Positions 29,793 to 38,571 of a stretch of DNA of 64,000 bases are shown here, in pieces (the stretch's first letter is position 1; the number at the start of each line of letters is the position of its first letter). The notes under the pieces are model-generated. The model worked only from the letters and a program-made list of their open reading frames with translations, made no database searches and had not been told where the DNA came from. Both the position numbers and the translations under genes were made by a program. Origin of the DNA: Luteimonas sp. (GTDB lineage: Bacteria; Pseudomonadota; Gammaproteobacteria; Xanthomonadales; Xanthomonadaceae); the NCBI GenBank assembly GCA_024707405.1, contig JANPZU010000003.1, positions 62,001 to 126,000 of the forward strand, in the 5' to 3' direction.

Positions 29793-30545
29793 TCACCGGG
29801 CGAGCATTCCTCGAACCAGTGCCGGAATACCCGACGATGCCGCTGCGACGTTGGCCAGCACGTCCTCCAGCGTGATCACCTCGTCCGGATCCGGGCCGGC
29901 ACCCGCCGCCCAGTTGGCGACGATCGCGAGGCAGGCGTAGTCAAGCCCCAGCTCGCGCGCGAGGCCGGCTTCGGGCATGCCGGTCATCCCGACCAGATCG
30001 CAACCATCGCGACGCATCCGCGCGATCTCCGCCTTCGTTTCCAGCCGCGGCCCCTGCGTGGCGCCATAACAGCCGCCATCCACCAGCACGACGCCCTCGT
30101 CTGCGGCGACGGCGAGCACCTTCGTGCGCAAGGCGGGCGTATAGGGGTCGCCGAAATCGACATGCAGCACCTCGCTGCCCGGCTCCTCGCAGAGGGTGGA
30201 CACGCGACCCCAGGTGTAATCGATCAACTGGTCGGGGCACGCCAGCACGCGCGGACCGAAGCGTTCGCCGATGCCGCCGACGGTATTGAGTGCCAGCACC
30301 TGCTGCACGCCAATCGCCTGCAGCGCAGCCAGGTTGGCGCGATAGTTCACAAGGTGCGGCGGCACCGAATGGCCTTCGCCATGGCGTGCGAGGAACGCTA
30401 CGCGCCTGCCGTCGAGCGTGCCGATGCGCACCGGCCCGGACGGCGCGCCGTACCGGGTGACGGGCTGGTGGCTTTCGACATCCTCCAGCCCGGCCAGCGC
30501 ATACAGGCCGGTGCCACCGATGACACCCAGCGCGACGTCGCCCAT
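29793..30545 (-). CDS. S-methyl-5'-thioinosine phosphorylase
   Basis: This is a purine nucleoside phosphorylase of the MTAP/PNP class 2 family, 250 residues. It has [13 protein letters not shown] at the N-terminus (phosphate site), [34 protein letters not shown] and the [17 protein letters not shown] block with the substrate Met in [20 protein letters not shown]. In Pseudomonas and Xanthomonas relatives this protein phosphorolyses methylthioinosine, made by deaminating MTA, to hypoxanthine and methylthioribose phosphate. The adjacent hpt, 3 bases upstream, would recycle the hypoxanthine, which supports the thioinosine assignment over direct MTA cleavage. Specificity residues were not checked. 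Confidence 0.85.
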   Translation of the reverse strand: MGDVALGVIGGTGLYALAGLEDVESHQPVTRYGAPSGPVRIGTLDGRRVAFLARHGEGHSVPPHLVNYRANLAALQAIGVQQVLALNTVGGIGERFGPRVLACPDQLIDYTWGRVSTLCEEPGSEVLHVDFGDPYTPALRTKVLAVAADEGVVLVDGGCYGATQGPRLETKAEIARMRRDGCDLVGMTGMPEAGLARELGLDYACLAIVANWAAGAGPDPDEVITLEDVLANVAAASSGIPALVRGMLAR

Positions 30546-30548
30546 CGC

Positions 30549-31112
30549 TCAGTCGTCCCCGAGCGCGTAGATGCCCGGCAGGTTGCGTCCCTGCTCGTGG
30601 TAATCCATGCCGTAGCCGAACACGTAACGGTCGGGCACGTCCACGCCGACGTAATCGGCTTCGATGCCTTCGACGAGGCGGTCGTGCCGCTTGACCGCCA
30701 GCACGGCGACGCGCACGTCGGCCGCGCCCTGGTCTTCGCACCAGTACTTCACCGCCTTGAGCGTATGGCCTTCATCGAGGATGTCGTCGACCAGCAGCAC
30801 GCGACGGCCGCGCATCGGCGTGGCCGGGCGATGCAGCCAGGCAAGGCCCGAGCCGGTCGTGCTGCCGCGGTAGCGCGTGGCGTGCAGGTAGTCGAACTCG
30901 AGGTCGAGCCCGCGCTCGCCCAACGCGAACGCGAGTTGCCCGGCGAAGGGCATGCCGCCGTGCATCACGGTGATGTAGAGCGGCGGGACGTCGCCGTCCT
31001 CGTAGTCGGCGCAGATGCCGTCGGCGATGTCCTCGATGGCCTCTTCCAGCACCTCGCGATCGTGGATCAGTTCCGCGCTGTCGAGGATGTCGTCGAGCCT
31101 GGGGGCACTCAT
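30549..31112 (-). CDS. hpt: Hypoxanthine phosphoribosyltransferase
   Basis: This enzyme makes IMP from hypoxanthine and PRPP, here completing purine salvage from methylthioinosine. The 187-residue product has the PRPP motif VLLVDDILDEGHTL, the N-terminal flexible-loop region LYITVMHGGMPFAGQL with the cis-peptide Gly, and PDRYVFGYGMDYHEQGRNLPGIYAL, which binds the purine. The ATG at 31112 was chosen since it overlaps the nagZ stop (ATGA, 31109-31112). Some relatives are called hypoxanthine-guanine phosphoribosyltransferase; guanine use is uncertain. Confidence 0.92.
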   Translation of the reverse strand: MSAPRLDDILDSAELIHDREVLEEAIEDIADGICADYEDGDVPPLYITVMHGGMPFAGQLAFALGERGLDLEFDYLHATRYRGSTTGSGLAWLHRPATPMRGRRVLLVDDILDEGHTLKAVKYWCEDQGAADVRVAVLAVKRHDRLVEGIEADYVGVDVPDRYVFGYGMDYHEQGRNLPGIYALGDD

Positions 31113-32116
31113 GCCACCTGCCCCAGCGATCCGCCCAGCCGCGCTTGCGCGTTGCCGTAGCGGGCATCGGCGAGCAGGCCGTCCCAGCCCAGTGCGCCGC
31201 GGCCGATCAGCGAGATCACCGTGGCGGTATTGAGTTGGCGATCGCGCACCGCGGCCAGCGATTCCTCGACCAGCTCCGGATGGCACACCAGCACCACGTC
31301 GCAACCTGCGTCCAGGTGCGCGTCGACGCGCGACTTGATGCCGCCTGCCGAGAATGCCGCGGCCATGCCGATGTCGTCGGAAAACACCACGCCGCGGAAA
31401 CCCATCTCTTCGCGCAGGATGTCGTTGATCCAGAACGGCGAGTAGCCCGCCGGTTCCGGCGCCACCTGCGGATACACCACGTGCGCCAGCATCACCGCAT
31501 CGGCGCCGGCATCGATGCCGGCCACGAACGGGATGAGGTCATGCGCACGGATCGCATCCAGCGGGCGGTCGTCGACCGCATCGTCGAAATGCGTGTCTTC
31601 GCGCACCGTGCCGTGGCCGGGGAAATGCTTGAGCGTCGCAGCCATGCCGACCGAATGCATGCCGCGCACATACGCGCGCGTGAACGCGGCGACCACCTGC
31701 GGGTCTTCGGAAAACGAACGGTTGCCGATCGCAAGGTTGCCGTGGCCCACGTCCACCACCGGCGCGAAGCTGAGGTCGACGCCGGTGGCACGGATCTCGC
31801 TGGCCATCAGCCATGCATGTTCTTCGGCCAGCTTCAACGCGGCCTCCGGATCGGTCGCGTACAGGCGCCCGAATCCGTCCAGCGACGGCAGCGCACTGTA
31901 GCCATCCTCGAACCGCTGTACGCGGCCGCCTTCCTGGTCGACGCAGATCAGTTGCGGCCGCGGCGCAGCTTCGCGGATCGCGGCCGAGAGTTCGGCGACT
32001 TGCGCTCGCGAGGCGAAGTTGCGCTTGAACAGGATCACGCCCGCGCAGGCGTCGTGCTGCAACCAGTCGCGTTCCTGCGCAGTGAGTTCCTTGCCGGCGA
32101 TGCCGATGACGAGCAT
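31109..32116 (-). CDS. nagZ: Beta-N-acetylhexosaminidase (glycoside hydrolase family 3)
   Basis: NagZ removes N-acetylglucosamine from anhydro-muropeptides during cell-wall recycling in the cytoplasm. The 335-residue product, without signal peptide, has the NagZ blocks VDQEGGRVQRF, SFAPVVDVGHGNLAIGNRSF, the substrate loop KHFPGHGTVREDTHFDD with the acid/base His, and GVVFSDDIGMAAAF with the nucleophilic Asp. Length is that of NagZ. It starts 10 bases after the CYTH gene and is coupled to hpt by a 4-base overlap. In some Gram-negatives NagZ products feed AmpR-controlled beta-lactamase induction; no ampR or ampC is near. Confidence 0.96.
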   Translation of the reverse strand: MLVIGIAGKELTAQERDWLQHDACAGVILFKRNFASRAQVAELSAAIREAAPRPQLICVDQEGGRVQRFEDGYSALPSLDGFGRLYATDPEAALKLAEEHAWLMASEIRATGVDLSFAPVVDVGHGNLAIGNRSFSEDPQVVAAFTRAYVRGMHSVGMAATLKHFPGHGTVREDTHFDDAVDDRPLDAIRAHDLIPFVAGIDAGADAVMLAHVVYPQVAPEPAGYSPFWINDILREEMGFRGVVFSDDIGMAAAFSAGGIKSRVDAHLDAGCDVVLVCHPELVEESLAAVRDRQLNTATVISLIGRGALGWDGLLADARYGNAQARLGGSLGQVA

Positions 32117-32125
32117 GGTGGATCC

Positions 32126-32647
32126 TTATCCTTGAATATCGATGGCGATGCGTTCGGACTCCGTCCAGGCCGAATACGGCCGGGACGCCAGTGCGAGATT
32201 GTAATAGCGCGGGGCATCGGTCACCTCGCGCCCTGCCCACGCCGGCTTTACGAAACCTTCACTCGCGTCTGCCAGTTCGATCTCGGCCACCACCAGCCCG
32301 GCGTTGTCGCCCAGGAACTCGTCCACTTCCCAGAGGTGGCCGGCATGGCGCACCAGGTGCCGCCGCTTGTCGATGACACCGCCCACGCAGAGTGCCAGCA
32401 GCGCGCGGGCATCGGCCACCGGGATGGGGTAGTCGAACTCTTGCCGGGTATGGCCAAGCTCACGCGACTTGAGGTTCAGGAAAGCCGCTTCGCTCTGGAT
32501 ACGGACGCGGACGGAGGCCTTCTGCTCGCCACGATCCATCGCGCGCATGTCGTTGATGTAGCCCTGCGCCATCGGTAGCACTTCGTGCGCCGCTTCGCGC
32601 CAGCCATCACCGACGACCAGGAATTTCCTTTCGATTTCGATGCCCAT
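32126..32647 (-). CDS. CYTH-domain phosphatase-like protein
   Basis: The 173-residue product opens with the CYTH signature EIERKFLV (residues 4-11), the conserved ExExK pattern that binds triphosphates and metal. Other beta-tunnel residues follow in VRVRI, NLKSRE, HLWEVDEFLGDNAGLVVAEIEL. Bacterial single-domain CYTH proteins are mostly inorganic triphosphatases or thiamine triphosphatases; adenylate cyclase activity is also known in the family. The substrate is not known. It starts 3 bases after the small ORF that carries a copy of the rlmD tail and is 10 bases from nagZ, so it belongs to the same transcript. Confidence 0.88.
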   Translation of the reverse strand: MGIEIERKFLVVGDGWREAAHEVLPMAQGYINDMRAMDRGEQKASVRVRIQSEAAFLNLKSRELGHTRQEFDYPIPVADARALLALCVGGVIDKRRHLVRHAGHLWEVDEFLGDNAGLVVAEIELADASEGFVKPAWAGREVTDAPRYYNLALASRPYSAWTESERIAIDIQG

Positions 32648-32650
32648 CGG

Positions 32651-32797
32651 TCACGCCTTCTCGAACAACGCAATGGACTCGACGTGCGCCGTCTGCGGGA
32701 ACATGTCCGCGCCACTGGCCCGCCAAAGCGCCGCGGAGATGAACGCGTCGCCACGCGTGACGTCATTCCCGCATCGAATATCGTCTTCCATATTCAT
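32651..32797 (-). CDS. 48-codon ORF ending in a copy of the RlmD C-terminus
   Basis: The ATG overlaps the rlmD stop (ATGA, 32794-32797), the same coupling used in real operons here, and the stop is 3 bases before the CYTH start. The product begins MNMEDDIRCGNDVTRG, has a middle of unknown origin, and ends DMFPQTAHVESIALFEKA. RlmD itself ends DMFPQTAHVESIALFERS. It is probably a by-product of a tail duplication: the DNA between the two copies became an in-frame ORF. I do not recognise the first 30 residues. It may be translated but non-functional, or the inner copy may be the remnant of an older rlmD allele. Confidence 0.5.
   Translation of the reverse strand: MNMEDDIRCGNDVTRGDAFISAALWRASGADMFPQTAHVESIALFEKA
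32660..32708. repeat. 49-bp direct repeat, copy A (outside rlmD)
   Basis: This 49-base segment matches 46 of 49 bases of the last codons of rlmD at 32803-32851, with no gaps. The three differences are two synonymous changes and one that does not alter the encoded motif. The copies are 143 bases apart and in the same orientation. Confidence 0.9.
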
Positions 32798-34140
32798 GAC
32801 CGCTCGAACAACGCAATGGATTCGACGTGCGCGGTCTGCGGAAACATGTCCATCACACCAGCACTTTTCAAAACCCACCCGCGCTCGTTGACCAGGTAGC
32901 CGGCATCGCGCGCCAGCGATGCGGGATGGCAGCTGACGTAGACGATCCGGCCAAACCGTTCCAACGGCAACTGCTTCAGCACGTCGATGGCACCCGACCG
33001 TGGCGGATCGAGCAGCAGCTTGTCGAACCCCTGCCGCATCCATGGCGTCCCGCGCTGATCCTGGGTCAGGTCTGCGGCATGGAACTGCACGTTGCCAAGC
33101 CCGTTGCGCGCGGCGTTGTCCTTCGCACGCGCCACCAGCCCGGCTTCGCCTTCCACGCCGACCACTTCGGCGACCGTACGTGCCAGCGGCAACGTGAAAT
33201 TGCCCAGTCCGCAGAACAGGTCGAGCACGCGGTCGCCCGGCTGCACGTCCAGCAATTCGAACGTGCGCGCGATCATCTTCTCGTTGAGCGAGGCATTGAC
33301 CTGGATGAAGTCGAGCGGACGGAAACCGAAGGTGATGTCCCACGGTTCCAGCCGGAACGCGAGCGCCGGCGCCTCGGGCCACAAGGCATGCACCGAGTCC
33401 ACGCCACCGGGCTGCAGGAAGACCGCCACGCGATGCCGCTCGGCGAACACGCGCAGTGCATCGACATCCTCGCCGGCCAGCGGCTGGAGGTGGCGGAACA
33501 CCAGCGCCACGCCATCGAACGCAGGCTCGGCATCGCCGACGATGAACTCGATCTGCGGAATGTCCCGCCGCGCCTGAAGGCCATCCACCAGCGCGGACAG
33601 CGGCTGGATCAATGCAGCGACTTGCGGCACCACGGTGTGGCACTCGGACAGGTCGGCGACGAAGCGCGGGTCGCGTTCGCGGAAGCCGACCAGCGTCTTG
33701 TCCTTCTTTTCCACTCGACGCACCGAGAAACGCCCCTTGCGGCGATAACCCCAGGGATCACCCGTCAATGGCGGCAGCACGGCCTGCGGCGTCACATGCC
33801 CGATGCGCTCGAAGTTCTCCATCAACACGCGCTGCTTGGCGAGGATCTGCTTCGATGCCTCGAGGTGTTGCAGCGCGCAGCCCGCACAGGTGCCGAAATG
33901 CGCACAACGTGGCGTGATCCGATCGGGCGAGGCCTGCAGCACTTCCACGGTCTCGGCTTCGTCGAAATGCTTCGACCGCGCGGTCTGCTTCGCCATCACC
34001 TGCTCGCCCGGCAAGCCCCCGGCGATGAACACGGCCTTCCCCGCATGCGGATGGTCGGGGCCACGGCGGGCGACGCCACGGCCATCGTGGCTCAGGTCGA
34101 GGATCTCTGCGGGAAACGGGGTCTGGTCGATGCGGGCCAC
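32794..34140 (-). CDS. rlmD: 23S rRNA (uracil-1939-C5)-methyltransferase
   Basis: RlmD methylates U1939 of 23S rRNA with S-adenosylmethionine. The 448-residue product has an N-terminal TRAM domain, the [4Fe-4S] cysteines Cys79, Cys85, Cys88 (CAHFGTCAGC) and a fourth in SECHTVV, then the SAM-binding VLDLFCGLGNFTLPLA. DPPRSGA and the catalytic Cys in YVSCHPASLARD follow. It ends in the conserved MFPQTAHVESIALF. Its last 50 bases are duplicated just downstream. The gene heads the minus-strand set rlmD, small ORF, CYTH, nagZ, hpt, phosphorylase. It is divergent from the REC-HPt gene. Confidence 0.96.
   Translation of the reverse strand: MARIDQTPFPAEILDLSHDGRGVARRGPDHPHAGKAVFIAGGLPGEQVMAKQTARSKHFDEAETVEVLQASPDRITPRCAHFGTCAGCALQHLEASKQILAKQRVLMENFERIGHVTPQAVLPPLTGDPWGYRRKGRFSVRRVEKKDKTLVGFRERDPRFVADLSECHTVVPQVAALIQPLSALVDGLQARRDIPQIEFIVGDAEPAFDGVALVFRHLQPLAGEDVDALRVFAERHRVAVFLQPGGVDSVHALWPEAPALAFRLEPWDITFGFRPLDFIQVNASLNEKMIARTFELLDVQPGDRVLDLFCGLGNFTLPLARTVAEVVGVEGEAGLVARAKDNAARNGLGNVQFHAADLTQDQRGTPWMRQGFDKLLLDPPRSGAIDVLKQLPLERFGRIVYVSCHPASLARDAGYLVNERGWVLKSAGVMDMFPQTAHVESIALFERS
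32803..32851. repeat. 49-bp direct repeat, copy B (3' end of rlmD)
   Basis: This is the partner of copy A at 32660-32708. It encodes MFPQTAHVESIALFE in rlmD, a conserved motif of RlmD/RumA methyltransferases (DMFPQTxHVE), so this copy is the functional original. Confidence 0.9.
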
Positions 34141-34242
34141 GTGGCGAAGGCTGCGTGCGGAAACGCGACATTGTCGCAGACACGGCCGCCAGCCCCGCGG
34201 GCGACGCTAAGATGTGGCATCGCAACGGATGCGGAGGCCGCC

Positions 34243-34953
34243 ATGACGCCACGATTGCTGCTGGTCGAGGACGATCCTGCCAGTCGCGCCTTCCTCGCCG
34301 CGGCCAGCGAAAGCCTGCCCGCGACCGTGGATGTCGCCGACTCCATCGCCTCGGCCATCGCGCTGGCCACGCAGCACCGGCACGCGCTGTGGATGATCGA
34401 TGCCAACCTGCCCGACGGCACCGGCGCGGACTTGCTCGACGCCCTGCGCAACAGCGGCCTCGATACCCCCGCCCTCGCCCACACGGCCGCCTGCGAGCAA
34501 CGGGAACTCGATGCCCTGCTCGCTGCAGGCTTTGCCGCCGCCGTCAGCAAACCGCTCCCGGCCGAATCCTGGCGCGACGCATTGCGATCCATGCTCGCGC
34601 GGCAGGCACCCCATGTCGCCGAAATCGCCGCCGAGCCTTCCGGCTCGGTTGAATCCCCGCTCTGGGACGATGGGGCCGCACTGGCCGCCATGAACGGCAA
34701 CCGCACGCATGTCGATGCGCTGCGTGGATTGTTCCGCGCGGAGTTGTCGACGATCCAGGCGACGATGCACGCCGCCTTCGCAGGAGGCGACACCGACGCA
34801 ATGCTGTCCACGCTGCACAAGCTCCGCGCGAGTTGCGGTTTCGTCGGTGCGAAACGGCTGGACGCGGCCGCATCGCGGCTGCGCGCATCGACCGGATCGG
34901 AAGACGCGCGGCGCGACTTCCTGGCGACGCTTCAAGACACGCTGTCGTCCTGA
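34243..34953 (+). CDS. Response regulator with a C-terminal HPt domain
   Basis: The 236-residue product joins a receiver domain to a histidine phosphotransfer domain. The receiver has the acid pair Asp10-Asp11, phosphoacceptor Asp53 (MIDANLPDG), Thr81 and Lys103 (VSKPLP). After a linker, the HPt helix reads [16 protein letters not shown] with the phosphorylated His192. There is no DNA-binding domain, so it should relay phosphate inside a hybrid-kinase phosphorelay; no kinase is encoded nearby. The ATG at 34243 has GGAGG 7 bases upstream, a strong ribosome site. The 3' end overlaps the convergent recO by 22 bases. Confidence 0.9.
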   Translation: MTPRLLLVEDDPASRAFLAAASESLPATVDVADSIASAIALATQHRHALWMIDANLPDGTGADLLDALRNSGLDTPALAHTAACEQRELDALLAAGFAAAVSKPLPAESWRDALRSMLARQAPHVAEIAAEPSGSVESPLWDDGAALAAMNGNRTHVDALRGLFRAELSTIQATMHAAFAGGDTDAMLSTLHKLRASCGFVGAKRLDAAASRLRASTGSEDARRDFLATLQDTLSS

Positions 34954-35681
34954 GCCCGCGTTGCGCGCGAGATGCGGCCTAGGTCGCCGACCAGCTCCCA
35001 GGATTTCAGTCCGCGGCCACCCAGGTGGTACGCAAGCACCTCTCGCATGGCCTGGCGCAAACCCGGCATGTCCTCCGCCTCCGGTTGCACGTCGCCGGCC
35101 AGCGAAAGCAGTCCGCGCCCACTGGCGCCGCGACCCTCGCCATTGCGCTGGCTCGACATGCGCCTGGCGCCATGCTCGGGATCGAGGCGGTAATACGCAG
35201 CCGGATCGATCGCCGCGCCATCGCCATCCATCGACAGGTCGAAGCCGAAGCCGAGCGCGTCCAGCAAGTCGCGTTCGAAACGTCGCAACGTCCACGCCAG
35301 CGGCGCGTTGGCGCGCAGGCGCTCGCGCACCTCGCCATAAAGCGCATGCAGCTCCGGGTGCGGATCGTCCCGGGGCGCCAGTCGCACCATCAATTCGTTG
35401 ACGTAGAACCCGCCGAGCATCGCGTCCCCCGCCAACAACGGCGCCACGTCCACGGCCTCGGCCGCGTTGAGCTGCGCCAGCTCGCCACGTTGGACGGCAT
35501 CGAAGCGGATGTACTGCAAGGGCTGCAATGCCGCGCGCAGGGCATGGCGTTTCGGCCCCTGCACGCCGCGCGCGACCAGGCCGATGCGACCGTGATTTTC
35601 GCTCAACGCCTCCACCAGCAGGCTGGTCTCGCGCCAGGCGCGTGCATGCAGTACGTAGGCACGCTCGCCGGCGTAACGCAC
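34932..35681 (-). CDS. recO: DNA repair protein RecO
   Basis: RecO loads RecA on SSB-coated DNA with RecR. The 249-residue product has the N-terminal OB fold ([38 protein letters not shown]) and the central helical region with [24 protein letters not shown] and the [15 protein letters not shown] turn. No zinc-binding cysteines are present, as in many gammaproteobacterial RecO. It lies 13 bases after era in the order rnc-era-recO found in most proteobacteria. The 3' end overlaps the REC-HPt gene. Confidence 0.94.
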   Translation of the reverse strand: MRYAGERAYVLHARAWRETSLLVEALSENHGRIGLVARGVQGPKRHALRAALQPLQYIRFDAVQRGELAQLNAAEAVDVAPLLAGDAMLGGFYVNELMVRLAPRDDPHPELHALYGEVRERLRANAPLAWTLRRFERDLLDALGFGFDLSMDGDGAAIDPAAYYRLDPEHGARRMSSQRNGEGRGASGRGLLSLAGDVQPEAEDMPGLRQAMREVLAYHLGGRGLKSWELVGDLGRISRATRAQDDSVS

Positions 35682-35694
35682 GGGTCAGCGCCCG

Positions 35695-36609
35695 TCAGCC
35701 GTCATAGCCCAACGTGCGCAGCGCCGCATCGTCGTCGCTCCAGCCCGCGCGCACGCGCACCCAGGTCTGCAGGAACACCTTGGCATCGAACAGCCGCTCC
35801 ATCTGCTGGCGGGCCTTGGCGCCAATCTCCTTGAGCCGAACGCCGCCCTTGCCGATGACGATGGCCTTCTGGCCTTCACGCTCGACCCAGATCACCGCGC
35901 CGATGCGATACATCACCCCGGCTTGCGGTGACGGTTCTTCGACGAACGACTCGATCTCGACCGTAGTCGCATACGGCAACTCGGCGCCGAGCTGCCGCAT
36001 CAACTGTTCGCGCACCAGCTCGCCGGCCAGGAAACGCTGGCTGCGATCGGTGATCTCGTCCTCGCCATACAGCGCAGGCTGTTCCGGCAACAGCGGCAAC
36101 AGGGTCGCGACCAGATCCTCCAGGCCGACGCGCTTGAGCGCGGAGACAGGATGGATGCTGGCGAACGTGCGGCCTTCGGCCACCTGCTGCAGGTATGGCA
36201 GCAACGCGGTCTTGTCCTTGAAGCGGTCGACCTGGTTGACCGCCAGCACCACGGGCACGCCGGCTTCGCGCAGGGCGTCGTAGGCCAGCGTGTCCTCGTC
36301 GTCCCAGCGTCCGGCTTCGACCACCAGCACCGCCGCATCCACGCCTTCCAGCGCACCGCGCGCGGCGCGGTTCATCATCCGGTTCATCGCCTTCTTCTGC
36401 TCGCGATGGATGCCGGGCGTGTCGACCAGCACCAGTTGTCCTTCCGGGAAGGTGGCGATGCCGAGCAGCCGATGCCGCGTGGTCTGCGGCCGGTTGGAGA
36501 CGATGCTGACCCGTGCGCCGACCAGCGCGTTGACCAGCGTGGACTTGCCGACGTTCGGACGGCCGATGACGGCGACGTGGCCGGCACGATGCAGGTTGGG
36601 AGATGCCAT
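35695..36609 (-). CDS. era: GTPase Era
   Basis: Era binds 16S rRNA and aids 30S assembly. The 304-residue product has G1 GRPNVGKST (16-24), G2 TRHRLLG context, G3 DTPG (VLVDTPGIH), G4 NQVD and G5 SALK. The C-terminal KH domain has the RNA-binding [14 protein letters not shown] motif. Length and order match E. coli Era. It starts 27 bases after rnc, as in the rnc-era-recO operon. Confidence 0.97.
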   Translation of the reverse strand: MASPNLHRAGHVAVIGRPNVGKSTLVNALVGARVSIVSNRPQTTRHRLLGIATFPEGQLVLVDTPGIHREQKKAMNRMMNRAARGALEGVDAAVLVVEAGRWDDEDTLAYDALREAGVPVVLAVNQVDRFKDKTALLPYLQQVAEGRTFASIHPVSALKRVGLEDLVATLLPLLPEQPALYGEDEITDRSQRFLAGELVREQLMRQLGAELPYATTVEIESFVEEPSPQAGVMYRIGAVIWVEREGQKAIVIGKGGVRLKEIGAKARQQMERLFDAKVFLQTWVRVRAGWSDDDAALRTLGYDG

Positions 36610-36636
36610 GCCGCAATTGTATGCGGCGACTGCCCG

Positions 36637-37323
36637 TCAGACGGACTTGCGTGCCTCGATCAAGGCCAGCACGGCCTCGGCCGCCTGCTGCTCGGCGGCT
36701 CGGCGCGACCCGGCCTCACCCTCGGCCGCCAGCGGTGGCTGGGCCAGGCTGCAGCAAACCAGGAAGGTCTTGGCGTGGTCTTCGCCGCTCTCGGCCAGCA
36801 ACTCGTACTGCGGCAACGGCAGTTGCCGCCCCTGCAGCCATTCCTGCAGCCGGGTCTTGGCATCCTTGCCGACCTTGCCGGGCTGCAGGGCGTCGATCAG
36901 CGGCGCGAACCAAGGACGGACGACCTCGCGGCACGCCTCAAAGCCGGCATCGAGGTAGATCGCCGCGACCACCGCCTCCAGCGCGTCGGACAGGATCGAA
37001 TCGCGACGGTGCCCGCCGGATTTCATCTCGCCGGGGCCGAGCGTGAGCTTCGCCCCGAGGTCGAAGCCTCGTGCAAGCGCGGCCAGCGAGGATTCGCGAA
37101 CCAGTTCGGCCCGCGCGCGCGTCAGCACGCCCTCGTCGACGCCCGGCCAGCGCGCGTACAGCGCCTCGGCCACGATCACGCCGATCAGTGCGTCGCCGAG
37201 GAATTCGAGGCGTTCGTTGTGCGGGGTGCCCGCACTGCGATGGGTCAGGGCCTGCGCAAGCAGGCCCGGGGCACGGAAGGCGTGGCCGGCGAAGCTGCCA
37301 CCTTCACCTTCAGTTCGTGTCAC
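36637..37323 (-). CDS. rnc: Ribonuclease III
   Basis: RNase III cuts double-stranded RNA in rRNA processing and mRNA control. The product is 228 residues with the signature [13 protein letters not shown] (36-48), the second catalytic region [15 protein letters not shown], and a C-terminal double-stranded-RNA-binding domain ([23 protein letters not shown] ... [14 protein letters not shown]). A GTG start at 37323 (VTRTEGEGG) gives the family length and lies inside the end of the DUF4845 gene, overlapping it by 14 bases. A GTG one codon earlier is equally possible. Order lepB-DUF4845-rnc-era-recO is conserved in Xanthomonadaceae. Confidence 0.95.
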   Translation of the reverse strand: MTRTEGEGGSFAGHAFRAPGLLAQALTHRSAGTPHNERLEFLGDALIGVIVAEALYARWPGVDEGVLTRARAELVRESSLAALARGFDLGAKLTLGPGEMKSGGHRRDSILSDALEAVVAAIYLDAGFEACREVVRPWFAPLIDALQPGKVGKDAKTRLQEWLQGRQLPLPQYELLAESGEDHAKTFLVCCSLAQPPLAAEGEAGSRRAAEQQAAEAVLALIEARKSV

Positions 37324-37705
37324 CACTGCGCGACAGGTTCTGCGTGACGTTGAACTTGCCCACCACATCGAGGTTGGCGACCAGCGGCTTGCGCACTTCG
37401 TACTGCACGGTCATCTGCCAACCGTTGTCGACGCGCTGGATCTTGACGTGTTCCTTCTTCACGTTCTGCGAATAACTGATGTACAGCCGACGGAAGAACA
37501 GATCCTGGATCCGGGCCGGATCCATGTTGGCCACCCCCGCCTCGGCGGACAGGCCCTTCAGCGCAGACTTCACGCTGTAGTACTCCGAGTACATCGGGAA
37601 CAGCTTGATGGTGATGTAGGCGAAGAAGCCCACCACCGCCATGACGATGATGAACCCAAGCAGGGTAATGCCCCGCTGACCGCGCCGCGTGTTGTTCGAT
37701 TGCAT
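37310..37705 (-). CDS. DUF4845 single-pass membrane protein
   Basis: The 131-residue product has a short basic N-terminus ([12 protein letters not shown]), a helix ([25 protein letters not shown], also resembling a type IV pilin-like N-terminus) and a periplasmic domain with [13 protein letters not shown] and [13 protein letters not shown]. It matches DUF4845, encoded between lepB and rnc across gammaproteobacteria and betaproteobacteria. No function is known; proximity to lepB suggests an envelope role. The ATG at 37705 was chosen by the start of the domain. Confidence 0.88.
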   Translation of the reverse strand: MQSNNTRRGQRGITLLGFIIVMAVVGFFAYITIKLFPMYSEYYSVKSALKGLSAEAGVANMDPARIQDLFFRRLYISYSQNVKKEHVKIQRVDNGWQMTVQYEVRKPLVANLDVVGKFNVTQNLSRSGDTN

Positions 37706-37749
37706 GTCCACCCACAGCCCCCTTTGCCGATGATGTCCGTCGCTTCGCC

Positions 37750-38541
37750 CTACTGGATGCGCTTGCCGATGCGGCCCCACGCGATCCAGCCAGGGGCGCT
37801 GCTGTCGAAGTTCATCCACACCAGGAACGCCTTCCCGCGCAGCTGGCTTTCGGGCAGCGTACCCCAAAACCGGCCGTCATCGCTCCTGTCCCGGTTGTCG
37901 CCCATGACGAAATATTCCCCCTCGGGCACCCGCCATTCGCCCTGGCTCCGGGGGTCGGCACCGGGGAACTCCAGCACCTGGTGGCGCCTGTCGCCCAGCG
38001 CCTCCTCGAGCACGGTCGCGCCGGTCATGTCCCGGCCCTTGCCCTGGCCTTGGTAGGTGCCGGCAACCGCGTACTGGAGGGGCTCGCCATTGATGTAGAG
38101 GGTGTCGCCCTGGAAGGCAACCAGATCGCCCGGCAATCCCACCACGCGCTTGATCCAGTCCTGGTCGGGGGCATGCGGCGGCCGGAACACCACCACGTCG
38201 CCACGTTCGGGCTCGCCGAGCGCGAAGACCTTCTTGTTGTTGATCGGCAACCGGATGCCGTAGGTGAACTTGTTGACCAGGATGAAGTCGCCGATCAGCA
38301 GGGTCGGCATCATCGAACTGGACGGGATGCGGAACGGTTCGGCGATGAAGCTGCGCAGGATCAGCACCACGAACAGCACCGGGAAGAAGGCGCGGGCGTA
38401 ATCCACGACCACCGGTTCCTTCTCTTCCAGCAGCCCGCCCGCCGCCGCACGCTTCTTCGCGAACAGCAGGCGATCCAGCAGCCAAGTGATGCCGGTGGCG
38501 AAGGTCAGGACGACCAGCGCGATCTCGAACCATTTCATCAT
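37750..38541 (-). CDS. lepB: Signal peptidase I
   Basis: LepB cleaves signal peptides from exported proteins at the inner membrane. The 263-residue product has an N-terminal hydrophobic helix, a second helix (FFPVLFVVLILRSFIAEPF), then the serine-lysine dyad: Ser76 in IPSSSMMPTL and Lys131 in WIKRVVGLPGD. The box GDNRDRSDDGRFWG, conserved near the C-terminus, is present. The start (MMKWFEIAL) is the second Met of a double and has GAGGATGCAATG upstream. It is 30 bases downstream of lepA, as in E. coli. Confidence 0.97.
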   Translation of the reverse strand: MMKWFEIALVVLTFATGITWLLDRLLFAKKRAAAGGLLEEKEPVVVDYARAFFPVLFVVLILRSFIAEPFRIPSSSMMPTLLIGDFILVNKFTYGIRLPINNKKVFALGEPERGDVVVFRPPHAPDQDWIKRVVGLPGDLVAFQGDTLYINGEPLQYAVAGTYQGQGKGRDMTGATVLEEALGDRRHQVLEFPGADPRSQGEWRVPEGEYFVMGDNRDRSDDGRFWGTLPESQLRGKAFLVWMNFDSSAPGWIAWGRIGKRIQ

Positions 38542-38571
38542 TGCATCCTCGCTCGGGGCGCCGGCCCCGGC

